Below, piece after piece: positions 25,109 through 32,402 of a stretch of DNA of 32,402 nucleotides. Made by a program: the position numbers and the translations under genes. The notes under the pieces were generated by a model that was not told the origin of the DNA, did no database searches, and saw nothing but the letters and a program-made list of their open reading frames with translations. Position 1 is the stretch's first letter. Every line of letters starts with the position of its first letter. The stretch covers positions 1-32,402 of the forward strand of contig JBBQWT010000033.1 of the NCBI GenBank assembly GCA_038210375.1, given 5' to 3'. This stretch comes from JBBQWT01 sp038210375 (lineage in GTDB: Bacteria > Acidobacteriota > Terriglobia > Terriglobales > Acidobacteriaceae).

Positions 25109-27196
25109 TTAGATGCGCTTGAACGCCCGCTGAATTTCTTTTACCGAATACCGCAACACCACCGGACGCCCATGCGGGCAGGTCATGGGACATTCGGTCC
25201 GGGCCAGCTCGGAAAGCATCCACTCCATCTTATTCTGCTGCAGCGGCATGTTTACCTTGATGGCGGCATGGCAGGCGATGGAGGCGGCGATGCGGCCGCG
25301 CGCGCGTTCCAGATTTTCGCCCTGCGGCTCGCCTTCGAGCTGGTCGAGCAGCTCTACCAGCATACGCTCGACCACCGCCGCGTCGAGGCCTGCGGGCGCG
25401 GTCTTGATGGCCACGGTGCGCGCGCCGAAGGGTTCCACTTCAAATCCGTTCAAGCCCAGCTCGCCGGAAATTTCAGTAAAGACCGCCTGCTGCCCGGGAG
25501 TCAGCTCGATGATGAGCGGCAGCAGCAATCGCTGGCCTTCGACGCGCTCGCCGTTTTTGGCGGCGCGCTGCCGCAGGATTCTTTCAAACAATATCCGCTC
25601 GTGCGCGACATGCTGGTCCACGATCCACAGCCCATCGTGGTTCACCGCCAGGATGAACGAGTCGCGCACCTGCCCCAGCGGCTTGAGCGACGATAACGAA
25701 TAAAGCTGTCCCGAGCCTTCTGATTCCACCTCCGCGCCCGGCAGGTCGATGGCGCCGGCGCAGGTGTCGCTGGGGACCGATTGAAATGCCGGGGAGCGCG
25801 GGCCGGAAAACCCGCTGCCCGCCAGTTCCGCTCCCGGGACCAGGCGCGCCGCCGGCACGGTGGCGTTGGTATGCAATTCAAATGCGGCCGCGTGATCGAA
25901 TTGCAGGCGCTCGTTCATCGGCGGCAGCGTTTGCGCAGTCAGAATAAAATCCGGGCCGGGCTCGAGCAAAGCTGCTTGCGCGCGGGCGGCATCATGTCCA
26001 CCGGAAAAAGGACTGGGCGGCAGGTAAGAGCTGGAATGGATGGCCGATCCCGGCGAAATTCTGGCGGCGGTGGGTTGCGCCGAGATTTCGCGGGTGAACT
26101 GCGGCACGGGACGCGCCTTCATCAAGGCCACGCGCACCGAGTCGCGCACAAAGTCGTGGATGAAGCCTTGCTGGCGAAAACGGACTTCGGTCTTGGCCGG
26201 ATGCACGTTGGCGTCAACTTCTTCGCTGGGAATTTCCAGAAACAGCAGCACCACCGGGAACACGGTCGGCGGCAAAATGTTGCGATAGGCCTCGCTGAGC
26301 GCGTGCATGATGACGCGATCGCGGATCAGGCGGCGATTGACGAAGACAAAAATAGAGTTGCGGTTCAGCTTTTGAATTTCGGGCTTGGAGACGAAGCCGT
26401 GCAGCCGCACCTCTCCCGGCTCGGGCCGCTGGTATTCAGCGGGACGGCGCCACGGCGGAGGCTCTGGCAAGCCGGCATGGTTCATGGGCATCTGCGCGGC
26501 CAGCGGGATAAGGCCATCCAGCAGTTCTTTGCCGAAGACCTGGTAGATGCGCTCGGAATGTTCGGCCACCGGCGGCGCCACCAGCACCGCATGGCTGGCG
26601 GAGTGCAGCTCGAAATGCTTGCCGGGATGGGCCAGCGCATATTGCGTAACCAGGGTCGCGATGTGCGACATCTCGGTCGACTCCGCCTTGAGAAATTTCT
26701 TGCGCGCGGGAGTGTTGAAGAAAAGATCGCGAACGCTGATCGATGTCCCCACCGGCGCGCCGATGTCTTCGATGCGCAGAATCCTGCCCCCCGCAATTTC
26801 GACCACCGTGCCTTCGCCCCGGCCCGCGGTTCCCGCGCCCGGCTGCCCCGACGGACAGGTCTCAAGGGTGATGCGCGCCACCGACGCGATCGAAGGCAGG
26901 GCCTCTCCGCGAAAGCCCAGGGTGGAAATAGTCAGAAGGTCGTCGGCATCCTTGATCTTCGAGGTGGCGTAGCGTTCGAAGGCCAGCATGGCGTCGTCGC
27001 GCACCATTCCGCAGCCATCGTCAGTGATGCGAATGAGTTTCTTGCCGCCGCCTTCCACCTGGATGTGTATTCGTGTGGCCCCGGCATCGATCGAGTTTTC
27101 CAGCAACTCCTTCACCACCGAAGCCGGCCGCTCCACCACCTCGCCGGCGGCGATCTTGTTGGCGACATTATCGGTAAGTATTTGAATGCGTCCCAT
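25109..27196 (-). CDS. mutL: DNA mismatch repair protein MutL, endonuclease type
   Basis: 695 aa. The N-terminal GHKL ATPase has VANKIAAGEVVERPASVVKE, LLENSIDAGA, DDGCGM and TLGFRGEALPSIASV. A disordered Pro/Ala linker covers about 365-500. The C-terminal domain carries DQHVAHERILFE (the DQHA-x2-E-x4-E nuclease motif with Val in place of Ala), ACHAAIKVN and CPHGRPVV. These motifs define MutL proteins that nick DNA themselves, as in bacteria without MutH. The start has no clear ribosome binding site, and the next upstream gene ends 71 bases away on the same strand. mutS is not in the window. Confidence 0.98.
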   Translation of the reverse strand: MGRIQILTDNVANKIAAGEVVERPASVVKELLENSIDAGATRIHIQVEGGGKKLIRITDDGCGMVRDDAMLAFERYATSKIKDADDLLTISTLGFRGEALPSIASVARITLETCPSGQPGAGTAGRGEGTVVEIAGGRILRIEDIGAPVGTSISVRDLFFNTPARKKFLKAESTEMSHIATLVTQYALAHPGKHFELHSASHAVLVAPPVAEHSERIYQVFGKELLDGLIPLAAQMPMNHAGLPEPPPWRRPAEYQRPEPGEVRLHGFVSKPEIQKLNRNSIFVFVNRRLIRDRVIMHALSEAYRNILPPTVFPVVLLFLEIPSEEVDANVHPAKTEVRFRQQGFIHDFVRDSVRVALMKARPVPQFTREISAQPTAARISPGSAIHSSSYLPPSPFSGGHDAARAQAALLEPGPDFILTAQTLPPMNERLQFDHAAAFELHTNATVPAARLVPGAELAGSGFSGPRSPAFQSVPSDTCAGAIDLPGAEVESEGSGQLYSLSSLKPLGQVRDSFILAVNHDGLWIVDQHVAHERILFERILRQRAAKNGERVEGQRLLLPLIIELTPGQQAVFTEISGELGLNGFEVEPFGARTVAIKTAPAGLDAAVVERMLVELLDQLEGEPQGENLERARGRIAASIACHAAIKVNMPLQQNKMEWMLSELARTECPMTCPHGRPVVLRYSVKEIQRAFKRI

Positions 27197-27267
27197 GGAA
27201 GACGAGTATCGATTTTAACGCCCGCCGGGCGGCGGCTGGATAAAGACTCGACGCGGAGTGGGAACCC

Positions 27268-27615
27268 CTACCTGGTGAAAGAATTAGTATGCACGATTCG
27301 CAGATTTCGCCAGCTCTTGATATCAACGATCCGCATCGCTCCCGGGACATCCGGTGCTCGAGGGCAAACCACAAAATCCCCAAAGATTGTATTCGTGCCG
27401 ACATAGTGTCCAGTGAGTTTCCATAAGTCTTTGTCGTGGTTAACCCTTAGTACCCGATGAGTTCCCACGATCCATATGGCGGTTACGCCATCGCCCGAGT
27501 AAACACGATATCTCCCGTGAACGGCAAAGCATTTGTCGCGATACGCTTCGGCTTTCCCCAACGGATGCAAATACAAAAACAGGAGAACAAAAAACATTAC
27601 TTTAAAGGGTCGCAT
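27268..27615 (-). CDS. Small secreted protein of unknown function
   Basis: 115 aa starting 14 bases after the aspS stop, with AGGG ten bases upstream. A signal peptide is clear (MRPFKVMFFVLLFLYLHPLG, cleavage after AEA). The mature part has one compact domain: CFAVHGRYRVYSGDG, TAIWIVGTHRVLRVNHD, NTIFGDFVVCPRAPDVPGAM and DIKSWRNLRIV. The two cysteines might form a disulfide. I recall similar C-F-x-(I/V)-H-G-R and F-G-D-F-x-V-C-P proteins in Acidobacteria, but no function is known. It is inserted in the hisS-aspS-mutL run, which is odd for an exported protein. Somewhat A/T-richer than its neighbours. Confidence 0.75.
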   Translation of the reverse strand: MRPFKVMFFVLLFLYLHPLGKAEAYRDKCFAVHGRYRVYSGDGVTAIWIVGTHRVLRVNHDKDLWKLTGHYVGTNTIFGDFVVCPRAPDVPGAMRIVDIKSWRNLRIVHTNSFTR

Positions 27616-27629
27616 TTATTTCTTGCCCT

Positions 27630-29441
27630 TCACTTCTTGACCTGAATTCCCAACTCCCGCAGCTGGGCATCGCTGACCGGGGTGGGCGCGTCCACCATCA
27701 GGTCGACGGCGCGGGCGGTCTTGGGGAATGGAATGACCTCGCGCAGGCTTTGCGCCCCGGCGAGAATCATCACGATGCGGTCCAGTCCCAGGGCGATGCC
27801 GCCGTGGGGCGGGGTGCCGTACTCCAGGGCATCGAGAAAAAATCCAAAGCGCGACTGGGCGTCTTCGTTGGAAATTCCCATGGCGGCGAAAATCTTGCGC
27901 TGCACGTCCTGGCGATGGATCCTGATGCTTCCCGAGCCCAGTTCGGTGCCGTTCAACACCACGTCATAGGCCAGGGCGCGCACCGCACCCAAGTCAGACC
28001 CTTCGCCGAGTTTTTCCATGTCACCATCGTGAGGCGAGGTGAAGGGATGGTGAGCGGCGTTCCAGCGCGATTCCTTCTCGTCAAATTCGAACATGGGAAA
28101 GTCGGTGACCCAGACCATCTGGAAGTTACCGCTCCGCAGCAGCCCGTGACGGTCAGCAAAAGTCCGCGACAGCATCCACCGCAACCCGCCCGCTTCGGTG
28201 TACACCGCCGTCTGTGATTTGGGCGATGTATCTGGGGCGCTGTCGGCGCCTACCAGCACCACCAGATCTTCGGGCGCGGCGCAAACCAGCTCCCGAATTT
28301 GCGCGGCGGCCGAGGGAAAAGATTTTTCCAGGCGCTTCCAGTCGGTGATCACTTTAATGTTGGAGACGAGAAGCCGTTGGGCCTTCAGCTGGGTGTCGTC
28401 GCGCTCGCGGCGCGAGAGCTCGCCCACTTTCGGTATAACGATTGCCACCACCGGTAGCAAGCCTGTAAGAGTCAGAGCATCGAGGTTCTCCTGGGTAAAC
28501 ACCTGGCGCACGTCCGCCATCGGGGGCAGCCGCAGATCGGGCTTGTCGCTGCCGTACTGGCGGATGGCCTGGTCGTAGGTCATGCGTTGAAAGGGGACCG
28601 CCAGCGAGACGCCCGCGGCGGCAAACGCCGCGGTCAGAAAGCCTTCGGTCACGTCGAAAATTGTTTCCTGCTGGGGAAACGTCATCTCCAGATCGATCTG
28701 GGTGAATTCCGGCTGGCGGTCGGCGCGCAGGTCCTCATCGCGGAAGCAGCGCACGATTTGAAAATATTTGTCGAACCCCGAGATCATCAGTATCTGCTTG
28801 AACAATTGCGGCGACTGGGGCAGCGCGTAGAACGCACCCGGGTATACGCGGCTGGGAACCAGGTAATCGCGCGCGCCTTCGGGCGTGCTGCGGGTCATGA
28901 ACGGGGTCTCGATCTCGAGGAAACCCAGGCCAGAAAGAAAATTGCGGATGGCCAGCGCTACCTTGTGGCGCAGCTCGATGTTGGCCTGCTTCGCCGGGCG
29001 GCGCAGATCGATATAGCGATATTTCAAACGCAGCTCTTCGTTGGCCAGGGCCTCGGTAGATTCCCCACTTTCGCCGGGCAGAAAAGGAGGGTTTTTGGAT
29101 TCGTTGAGCAGCCGCAGATCCTGCGCGATGATTTCGATTTCGCCGGTCGGCAGGTTGGGGTTGGTGGTGGCCGGCTCGCGCTTCTTTACCGTTCCTGAAA
29201 TCACCACGACAAACTCTGATCGCAGCGCCGCGGCTTTATCGTGCAGCGCCGCACTCAACTCCCTGTTGAACACCGCCTGGACCACGCCGGTGCGGTCACG
29301 CAGGTCGATGAAGATAAGGTTTCCCAGATCGCGGCGGCGGTTGACCCAGCCCATGAGCACCACCCGCGCCCCTTCTTCGCTGGAGCGCAAAGCGCCGCAG
29401 GTGTGAGTGCGCCGTAGATCGCCAAGAAAATCTAGTTCCAA
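27630..29441 (-). CDS. aspS: Aspartyl-tRNA synthetase
   Basis: 603 aa, the bacterial-type length. The N-terminal OB fold (VVLMGWVNRRRDLGNLIFID) binds the anticodon. The class II core follows with ETPFMTRSTPEGARDYLVPS, motif 2 (RCFRDEDLRADRQPEFTQID) and motif 3 (GIALGLDRIVMILAG). The bacterial GAD insertion lies between. HHPFTSPHDGDMEKL is a conserved late block. It charges tRNA-Asp; whether it also charges tRNA-Asn cannot be told from the sequence. It follows hisS by 57 bases on the same strand. Confidence 0.98.
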   Translation of the reverse strand: MELDFLGDLRRTHTCGALRSSEEGARVVLMGWVNRRRDLGNLIFIDLRDRTGVVQAVFNRELSAALHDKAAALRSEFVVVISGTVKKREPATTNPNLPTGEIEIIAQDLRLLNESKNPPFLPGESGESTEALANEELRLKYRYIDLRRPAKQANIELRHKVALAIRNFLSGLGFLEIETPFMTRSTPEGARDYLVPSRVYPGAFYALPQSPQLFKQILMISGFDKYFQIVRCFRDEDLRADRQPEFTQIDLEMTFPQQETIFDVTEGFLTAAFAAAGVSLAVPFQRMTYDQAIRQYGSDKPDLRLPPMADVRQVFTQENLDALTLTGLLPVVAIVIPKVGELSRRERDDTQLKAQRLLVSNIKVITDWKRLEKSFPSAAAQIRELVCAAPEDLVVLVGADSAPDTSPKSQTAVYTEAGGLRWMLSRTFADRHGLLRSGNFQMVWVTDFPMFEFDEKESRWNAAHHPFTSPHDGDMEKLGEGSDLGAVRALAYDVVLNGTELGSGSIRIHRQDVQRKIFAAMGISNEDAQSRFGFFLDALEYGTPPHGGIALGLDRIVMILAGAQSLREVIPFPKTARAVDLMVDAPTPVSDAQLRELGIQVKK

Positions 29442-29498
29442 ATCAACCGCTCCTTTTTGTTCTCAAATTTTTCCGCGACTGTAATCAGGATTTTCCGC

Positions 29499-30806
29499 TC
29501 AGCGTCTTTCCTTGAGCGCCGTCGCAACCTGGTCGCGCGGCACGGTAAATTGCTCGCCGCTGCGCAGGTCCTTGATCACGACCGCATTCTTCTGCTGGGC
29601 TTCGTTCGATCCCAGGATAGCGACAAACGTGGCGCCCAGCCGGTCGGCCGCCTCTAACGATTTTTTCAGCCGGAAACTCTCATCGCCCACTTCGACTGAT
29701 ATTCCCTGGGAGCGAATCTGGCGCGCCAGGGCGATAGCTTCCACATTCGTTCCCGGTCCGAATGGGGCAATGTAGAGCCCGGGGGCGGATTGTGCCGGTG
29801 AATCCTGACTCTCGCGCGAGGCCGCAGCGGCTTCGAGAGCCAGCACAAAGCGGTCGAGACCCAGCGCAAAGCCGATGCCGGGGGCGGGTGGGCCGTCCAG
29901 CATTTCCGAGAGGCCATCATATCGCCCGCCGCCGAGCAGCGCGTTCTGCGCGCCGAGATCGCCATGGGTAAATTCAAACGTGGTGCGGGTGTAGTAGTCG
30001 AGGCCGCGGACCATGCGTGGGTCAACCCGGTACCTGATCGCGGAGCCATCGAGAATCGCGCGTACCTGGGCAAAATGCTCGCGGCAGCCCGCGTCGAGCG
30101 AATCAGCGATCTGCGGCAGGGCGTCGATGGTGGCCTGGTCACCGGGCACCTTGCAATCGAGCACGCGCAATGGGTTGGATACCGCGCGGCGCTGGCAATC
30201 GACGCAAAGCGTGTTCGCAACTTTCTCCAGGGCCTCGCGTAACGCGGCCAGATACAGTGGCCGGCATTGGGCGCAACCCACCGAGTTCACTTTGAGCTCC
30301 CAGCCACTCAGGCTCACGGCGTCCAGCAGCGTGGCCAGCATCTCGATGATCTCGGCGTCACGCAGCGGGGATTCGCTGCCCGAACTGGGCGGTCCGATGG
30401 CTTCCGCGCCAATCTGGTAGAACTGGCGATAGCGCCCTTTTTGCGGGCGCTCCCGGCGAAACTGCGGCCCGATGTAATACAGCTTCTGCAGGGCGCCTTT
30501 GTCGAACAGTTTGTGCTCGATATAGGCGCGCACCACACCCGCGGTATTTTCCGGACGAAGGCAGAGTTGCTGGCTCTTCTCGCTTTGCGCCCGGGCCTTA
30601 TCTTCCCAGGTAAACATTTCCTTGGAGACGATATCGGTCTCCTCGCCCACGCTACGCGAAAATAGCTGGGCATCTTCGAGGATGGGCGTGCGGATCTCGC
30701 GGAAGTTGTAGAGCGCGAACACCCGGCGGGCGGTATCTTCCACGAACTGGAAGAGTTCAGTCTCCGGGGGCAACAAATCTCGCGTTCCTCGAACTGCCTT
30801 GATCAT
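29499..30806 (-). CDS. hisS: Histidyl-tRNA synthetase
   Basis: 435 aa from the ATG at 30804-30806 (MIKAVRGTRDLLPPETELFQ), which matches the normal family start; an in-frame start 13 codons earlier is less likely. Class II motif 2 is FRRERPQKGRYRQFYQIGAE. The histidine-binding motif is RGLDYYTRTTFEF, followed by LLGGGRYDGLSEML and motif 3 (GIGFALGLDRFVLAL). The C-terminal anticodon-binding domain begins near PGLYIAPFG. A cysteine-rich insertion (VGCAQCRPLYL, LCVDCQRRAV), also seen in other HisRS, may bind zinc. It charges tRNA-His. Confidence 0.98.
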   Translation of the reverse strand: MIKAVRGTRDLLPPETELFQFVEDTARRVFALYNFREIRTPILEDAQLFSRSVGEETDIVSKEMFTWEDKARAQSEKSQQLCLRPENTAGVVRAYIEHKLFDKGALQKLYYIGPQFRRERPQKGRYRQFYQIGAEAIGPPSSGSESPLRDAEIIEMLATLLDAVSLSGWELKVNSVGCAQCRPLYLAALREALEKVANTLCVDCQRRAVSNPLRVLDCKVPGDQATIDALPQIADSLDAGCREHFAQVRAILDGSAIRYRVDPRMVRGLDYYTRTTFEFTHGDLGAQNALLGGGRYDGLSEMLDGPPAPGIGFALGLDRFVLALEAAAASRESQDSPAQSAPGLYIAPFGPGTNVEAIALARQIRSQGISVEVGDESFRLKKSLEAADRLGATFVAILGSNEAQQKNAVVIKDLRSGEQFTVPRDQVATALKERR

Positions 30807-30885
30807 AAAAAACTCATCTTGATCTGCCCCGGCGGCAGCGTTCACGGCGCCGGTTGCAACCCGGTGCGAATCCCGCGCTCTGCGA

Positions 30886-31425
30886 TCAGGAGGGCGACGT
30901 GTGACCCGCCAAAGACCGCTCCAGCAGGTACTGTTCCTTGTAATTCAGATAATTGCGCGCGTACTGCAAAATGCTTTCCTGCGCCGCGTCATCCAACTTC
31001 TTCTTGAACTTGCCGGGAACGCCCATCCACAGCGACCCGGGTTTTACCACCGTGCCCTCTGGTATCAGGGTACCGGCGGCGATGATGCTGCCTTCCCCAA
31101 TAGTGGCGTGGTTGAGGATCACGGCTCCCATACCGATCAAGCAGCGGTCCTGCACGGTACAGCCATGCAAGGTGACGGAATGGCCCACGGTCACCCAATC
31201 CCCCAGCACCACCGCATATTTGCCCAGCATTCCGTGCAACACGCCGCAATCCTGCACGTTGGAGTTGGCCCCCACGGTGATGGAGTTGACGTCGCCGCGC
31301 AGCACCGCGTTCATCCATACGCTGGAGTTTTCCCCCAGCGTGACCTCGCCGATGATCTGGGCGGAATCATCGATGTAGCAGGTCGAATGGATTTGAGGAA
31401 CGATGCCTTTATACGGTCGAAGCAT
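30886..31425 (-). CDS. Gamma-class carbonic anhydrase-like hexapeptide protein (YrdA/PaaY type)
   Basis: 179 aa from the ATG at 31423-31425, with CGGAG just upstream; an in-frame start 14 codons earlier lacks one. The protein is a left-handed beta-helix of hexapeptide repeats (IIGEVTLGENSSVWMNAVLR, SITVGANSNVQDCGVLHG, VVLGDWVTVGHSVTLHGC, CLIGMGAVILNHATIGEGS). Three histidines in VLHG, VGHSV and LHGC match the metal ligands of gamma-carbonic anhydrases. It should form a trimer with metals at the interfaces. Activity as a carbonic anhydrase or as a thioesterase/acetyltransferase relative is not settled by sequence. It lies 79 bases upstream of hisS on the same strand. Confidence 0.9.
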   Translation of the reverse strand: MLRPYKGIVPQIHSTCYIDDSAQIIGEVTLGENSSVWMNAVLRGDVNSITVGANSNVQDCGVLHGMLGKYAVVLGDWVTVGHSVTLHGCTVQDRCLIGMGAVILNHATIGEGSIIAAGTLIPEGTVVKPGSLWMGVPGKFKKKLDDAAQESILQYARNYLNYKEQYLLERSLAGHTSPS

Positions 31426-31572
31426 GAGACTCCGCGTTGCGGGGACGACAAAATGGCGAGTTATCAAGGTAACAGAGACAGAATCGGGGCAGCAACGAAC
31501 GTAAGCCCTGTGACTGGGTCAAAACAGTGTGCATCTTGGGCTAGGTTGGCATCGAGCGGAGGCCGATTCATC

Positions 31573-31634
31573 ATGTCCTTCGGGACCGAAGAACACGTTT
31601 TATATGTCCTTCGGGGCCGAGGTACGCGCTTTAT
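31573..31634. repeat. Two tandem 31-bp units with internal hairpins
   Basis: ATGTCCTTCGGGACCGAAG at 31573 and ATGTCCTTCGGGGCCGAGG at 31604 begin two 31-base units that differ at about five positions. Each contains a small hairpin (CTTCGG-GA-CCGAAG in the first). They lie 150 bases upstream of the carbonic anhydrase start and just left of the inverted element at 31636. Confidence 0.7.
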
Positions 31635-31635
31635 G

Positions 31636-31981
31636 TGAATTGTCATTCCGAGCGCAGCCGAGGAACCTTTTGTTTCCTGGACGCAACCCGCACCACCGCC
31701 CCAGCCGCAGAGTCAAGGAATCGCCGCTCAGGTTCTACGCGTAGCCTGCCTTCGACTCTTACGGCGGAAGGAAACAATTCCTTCACCATGAGCACCGCGC
31801 CAATACCACGGGCTTGATTTAAGTAAAACCCGGGAAGATTTCCTGGGTTGCCAGGCAGATCAAAGGCAGGCTGCGCGTAGAACCAATTCGAAGGCTGGGT
31901 GAGTCCATTGGCTCAGGCTGAAACTCCTATAAAGTTTGAGGAAACAAAGGGTTCCTCGGCTGCGCTCGGAATGACAATTCA
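31636..31981. repeat. 346-bp element with 43-bp terminal inverted repeats and nested inner repeats
   Basis: The left end TGAATTGTCATTCCGAGCGC and the right end pair over 43 bases with one mismatch (31636-31678 and 31939-31981). Inside, 31731-31755 (GGTTCTACGCGTAGCCTGCC) and 31860-31884 form a second inverted pair of 25 bases with two mismatches. Two smaller hairpins lie further in (31767-31783 and about 31827-31849). No open reading frame of interest is enclosed. It looks like a MITE-like or REPIN-like non-autonomous element, or a highly folded RNA. No clear target duplication was seen. With the tandem units to its left and the rpsU leader to its right it fills the 815-base gap at 31426-32240. 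Confidence 0.8.
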
Positions 31982-32240
31982 TACTAAACGTGAGCTGATC
32001 AAGGTTGACTGCGTTCGCGGATATCACTGCTAATAAACTTCTCTAAGCACTACAATAATCCGCAATGCGTGCCTGTAGTTTGGACGACTTAAGACGCACT
32101 GCAAGAGCGTTTGGCCAAGGGCGAAGCCGGTCTGGCACGCGCGGAGTGGTGGCCCCCCTCCAAATCGCACTTGACGAGCTTCGGGCCGCCGATACACACT
32201 AATGACTGTCCATCTGGATGGGTTTGGGGGTGTTTTTAAT

Positions 32241-32402
32241 TTGGCCGAAGTCAGGGTGCAGGAGGGCGAGCCGTTGGAAAATGCTCTCCGCCGCTTCAAA
32301 AGAAAAGTTCAGCAGGAAGACATTATTAAAGAGGTCAAGCGACACTCCTTTTACCTCAAGCCGGGCGAGAAATTACGCGTGAAACAGGCGCTGGCCCGCA
32401 AG
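32241..32402 (+). CDS. rpsU: Ribosomal protein bS21, partial
   Basis: The frame runs off the right edge after 54 codons. It reads (M)AEVRVQEGEPLENALRRF, then KRKVQQEDIIKEVKRH, SFYLKPGEKLRVKQALARK, which is bS21 throughout. The start is probably the TTG at 32241, with G-rich GGGGGT nine bases upstream, because bS21 begins at this point in other bacteria. An in-frame ATG at 32202 would add 13 non-family residues (TVHLDGFGGVFN) and has no ribosome binding site. bS21 sits next to the anti-Shine-Dalgarno of 16S rRNA and helps start-codon selection. The rest of the gene lies outside the window. Confidence 0.95.
   Translation, partial: MAEVRVQEGEPLENALRRFKRKVQQEDIIKEVKRHSFYLKPGEKLRVKQALARK

Noticed and set aside
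25781..27406. Plus-strand open frame of 541 codons opposite mutL
   Set aside because: It is antisense to the clear mutL gene and reads as Arg/Gly/His-rich shadow sequence. Long antisense frames are common in GC-rich coding DNA. The same applies to frames opposite dnaK (15765-16814), the TPR gene (19309-20400) and the AlkZ-related gene.
31573..31634. Two 31-bp units as a minimal CRISPR array
   Set aside because: The units abut with no spacer, differ at several positions, and no cas genes are present.
31982..32240. tRNA or riboswitch before rpsU
   Set aside because: No cloverleaf arms, T-loop consensus or known leader motif could be recognised by eye.
32030..32299. Minus-strand open frame of 89 codons
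   Set aside because: It overlaps rpsU on the opposite strand and shows no protein-like features.

Overview
The window looks like a chromosomal segment from an acidobacterium (Terriglobia/Koribacter-like). This is an inference from gene content: an Oar-type TonB-dependent receptor with an N-terminal carboxypeptidase-like domain, a dnaK-dnaJ-hspR cluster, many small secreted proteins of acidobacterial style, and dispersed TGTCATTC-type repeats. Most of the window is GC-rich. The stretch from about 10.7 to 15.5 kb is visibly richer in A/T and carries broken genes and repeats, so I read it as an accessory insertion between core genes.

Layout. 1-3466 (minus): a likely operon of a secreted YVTN beta-propeller, a tartrate/D-malate dehydrogenase (TtuC/DmlA type) and an ACS-family MFS transporter cut by the left edge. 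3881-8753 (plus): a 1096-aa TonB-dependent receptor, then two related secreted proteins that together hold three copies of one Cache/PAS-like domain. 8854-9621: a zinc-ribbon/Myb-like/HTH DNA-binding protein. 9665-10717 (minus): a luciferase-like flavin oxidoreductase.

Accessory stretch: an inverted pair of a 70-bp repeat (11109-11380), a secreted-protein gene broken by a one-base frameshift (11410-12449), a strong hairpin, a CBS-pair protein with a C-terminal HEPN-like domain (12970-14145), a decayed ArdC antirestriction gene (14555-15027) and a solitary copy of the repeat (15271-15341).

Core genes resume with dnaK-dnaJ-hspR (15516-19194), preceded by an extended -10 promoter overlapped by a HAIR-like HspR operator. 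A secreted TPR protein (19372-20490) follows, then a second inverted repeat pair (20535-20758). From 20879 to 31425 everything is on the minus strand: gamma-carbonic anhydrase, hisS, aspS, a small secreted protein, mutL, an AlkZ-related protein with a very long disordered basic tail, cmk (ATGA overlap) and a phosphoesterase lipoprotein. The right edge holds a nested inverted-repeat element (31636-31981) and the start of rpsU.

The most interesting items are the CBS-HEPN fusion in the accessory stretch, the TGTCATTC repeat elements in inverted pairs, the AlkZ-related/disordered-tail protein between mutL and cmk, the orphan secreted Cache-like duplication, and the imperfect HAIR site at dnaK. 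No CRISPR array, rRNA, tRNA, integrase or transposase was recognised.
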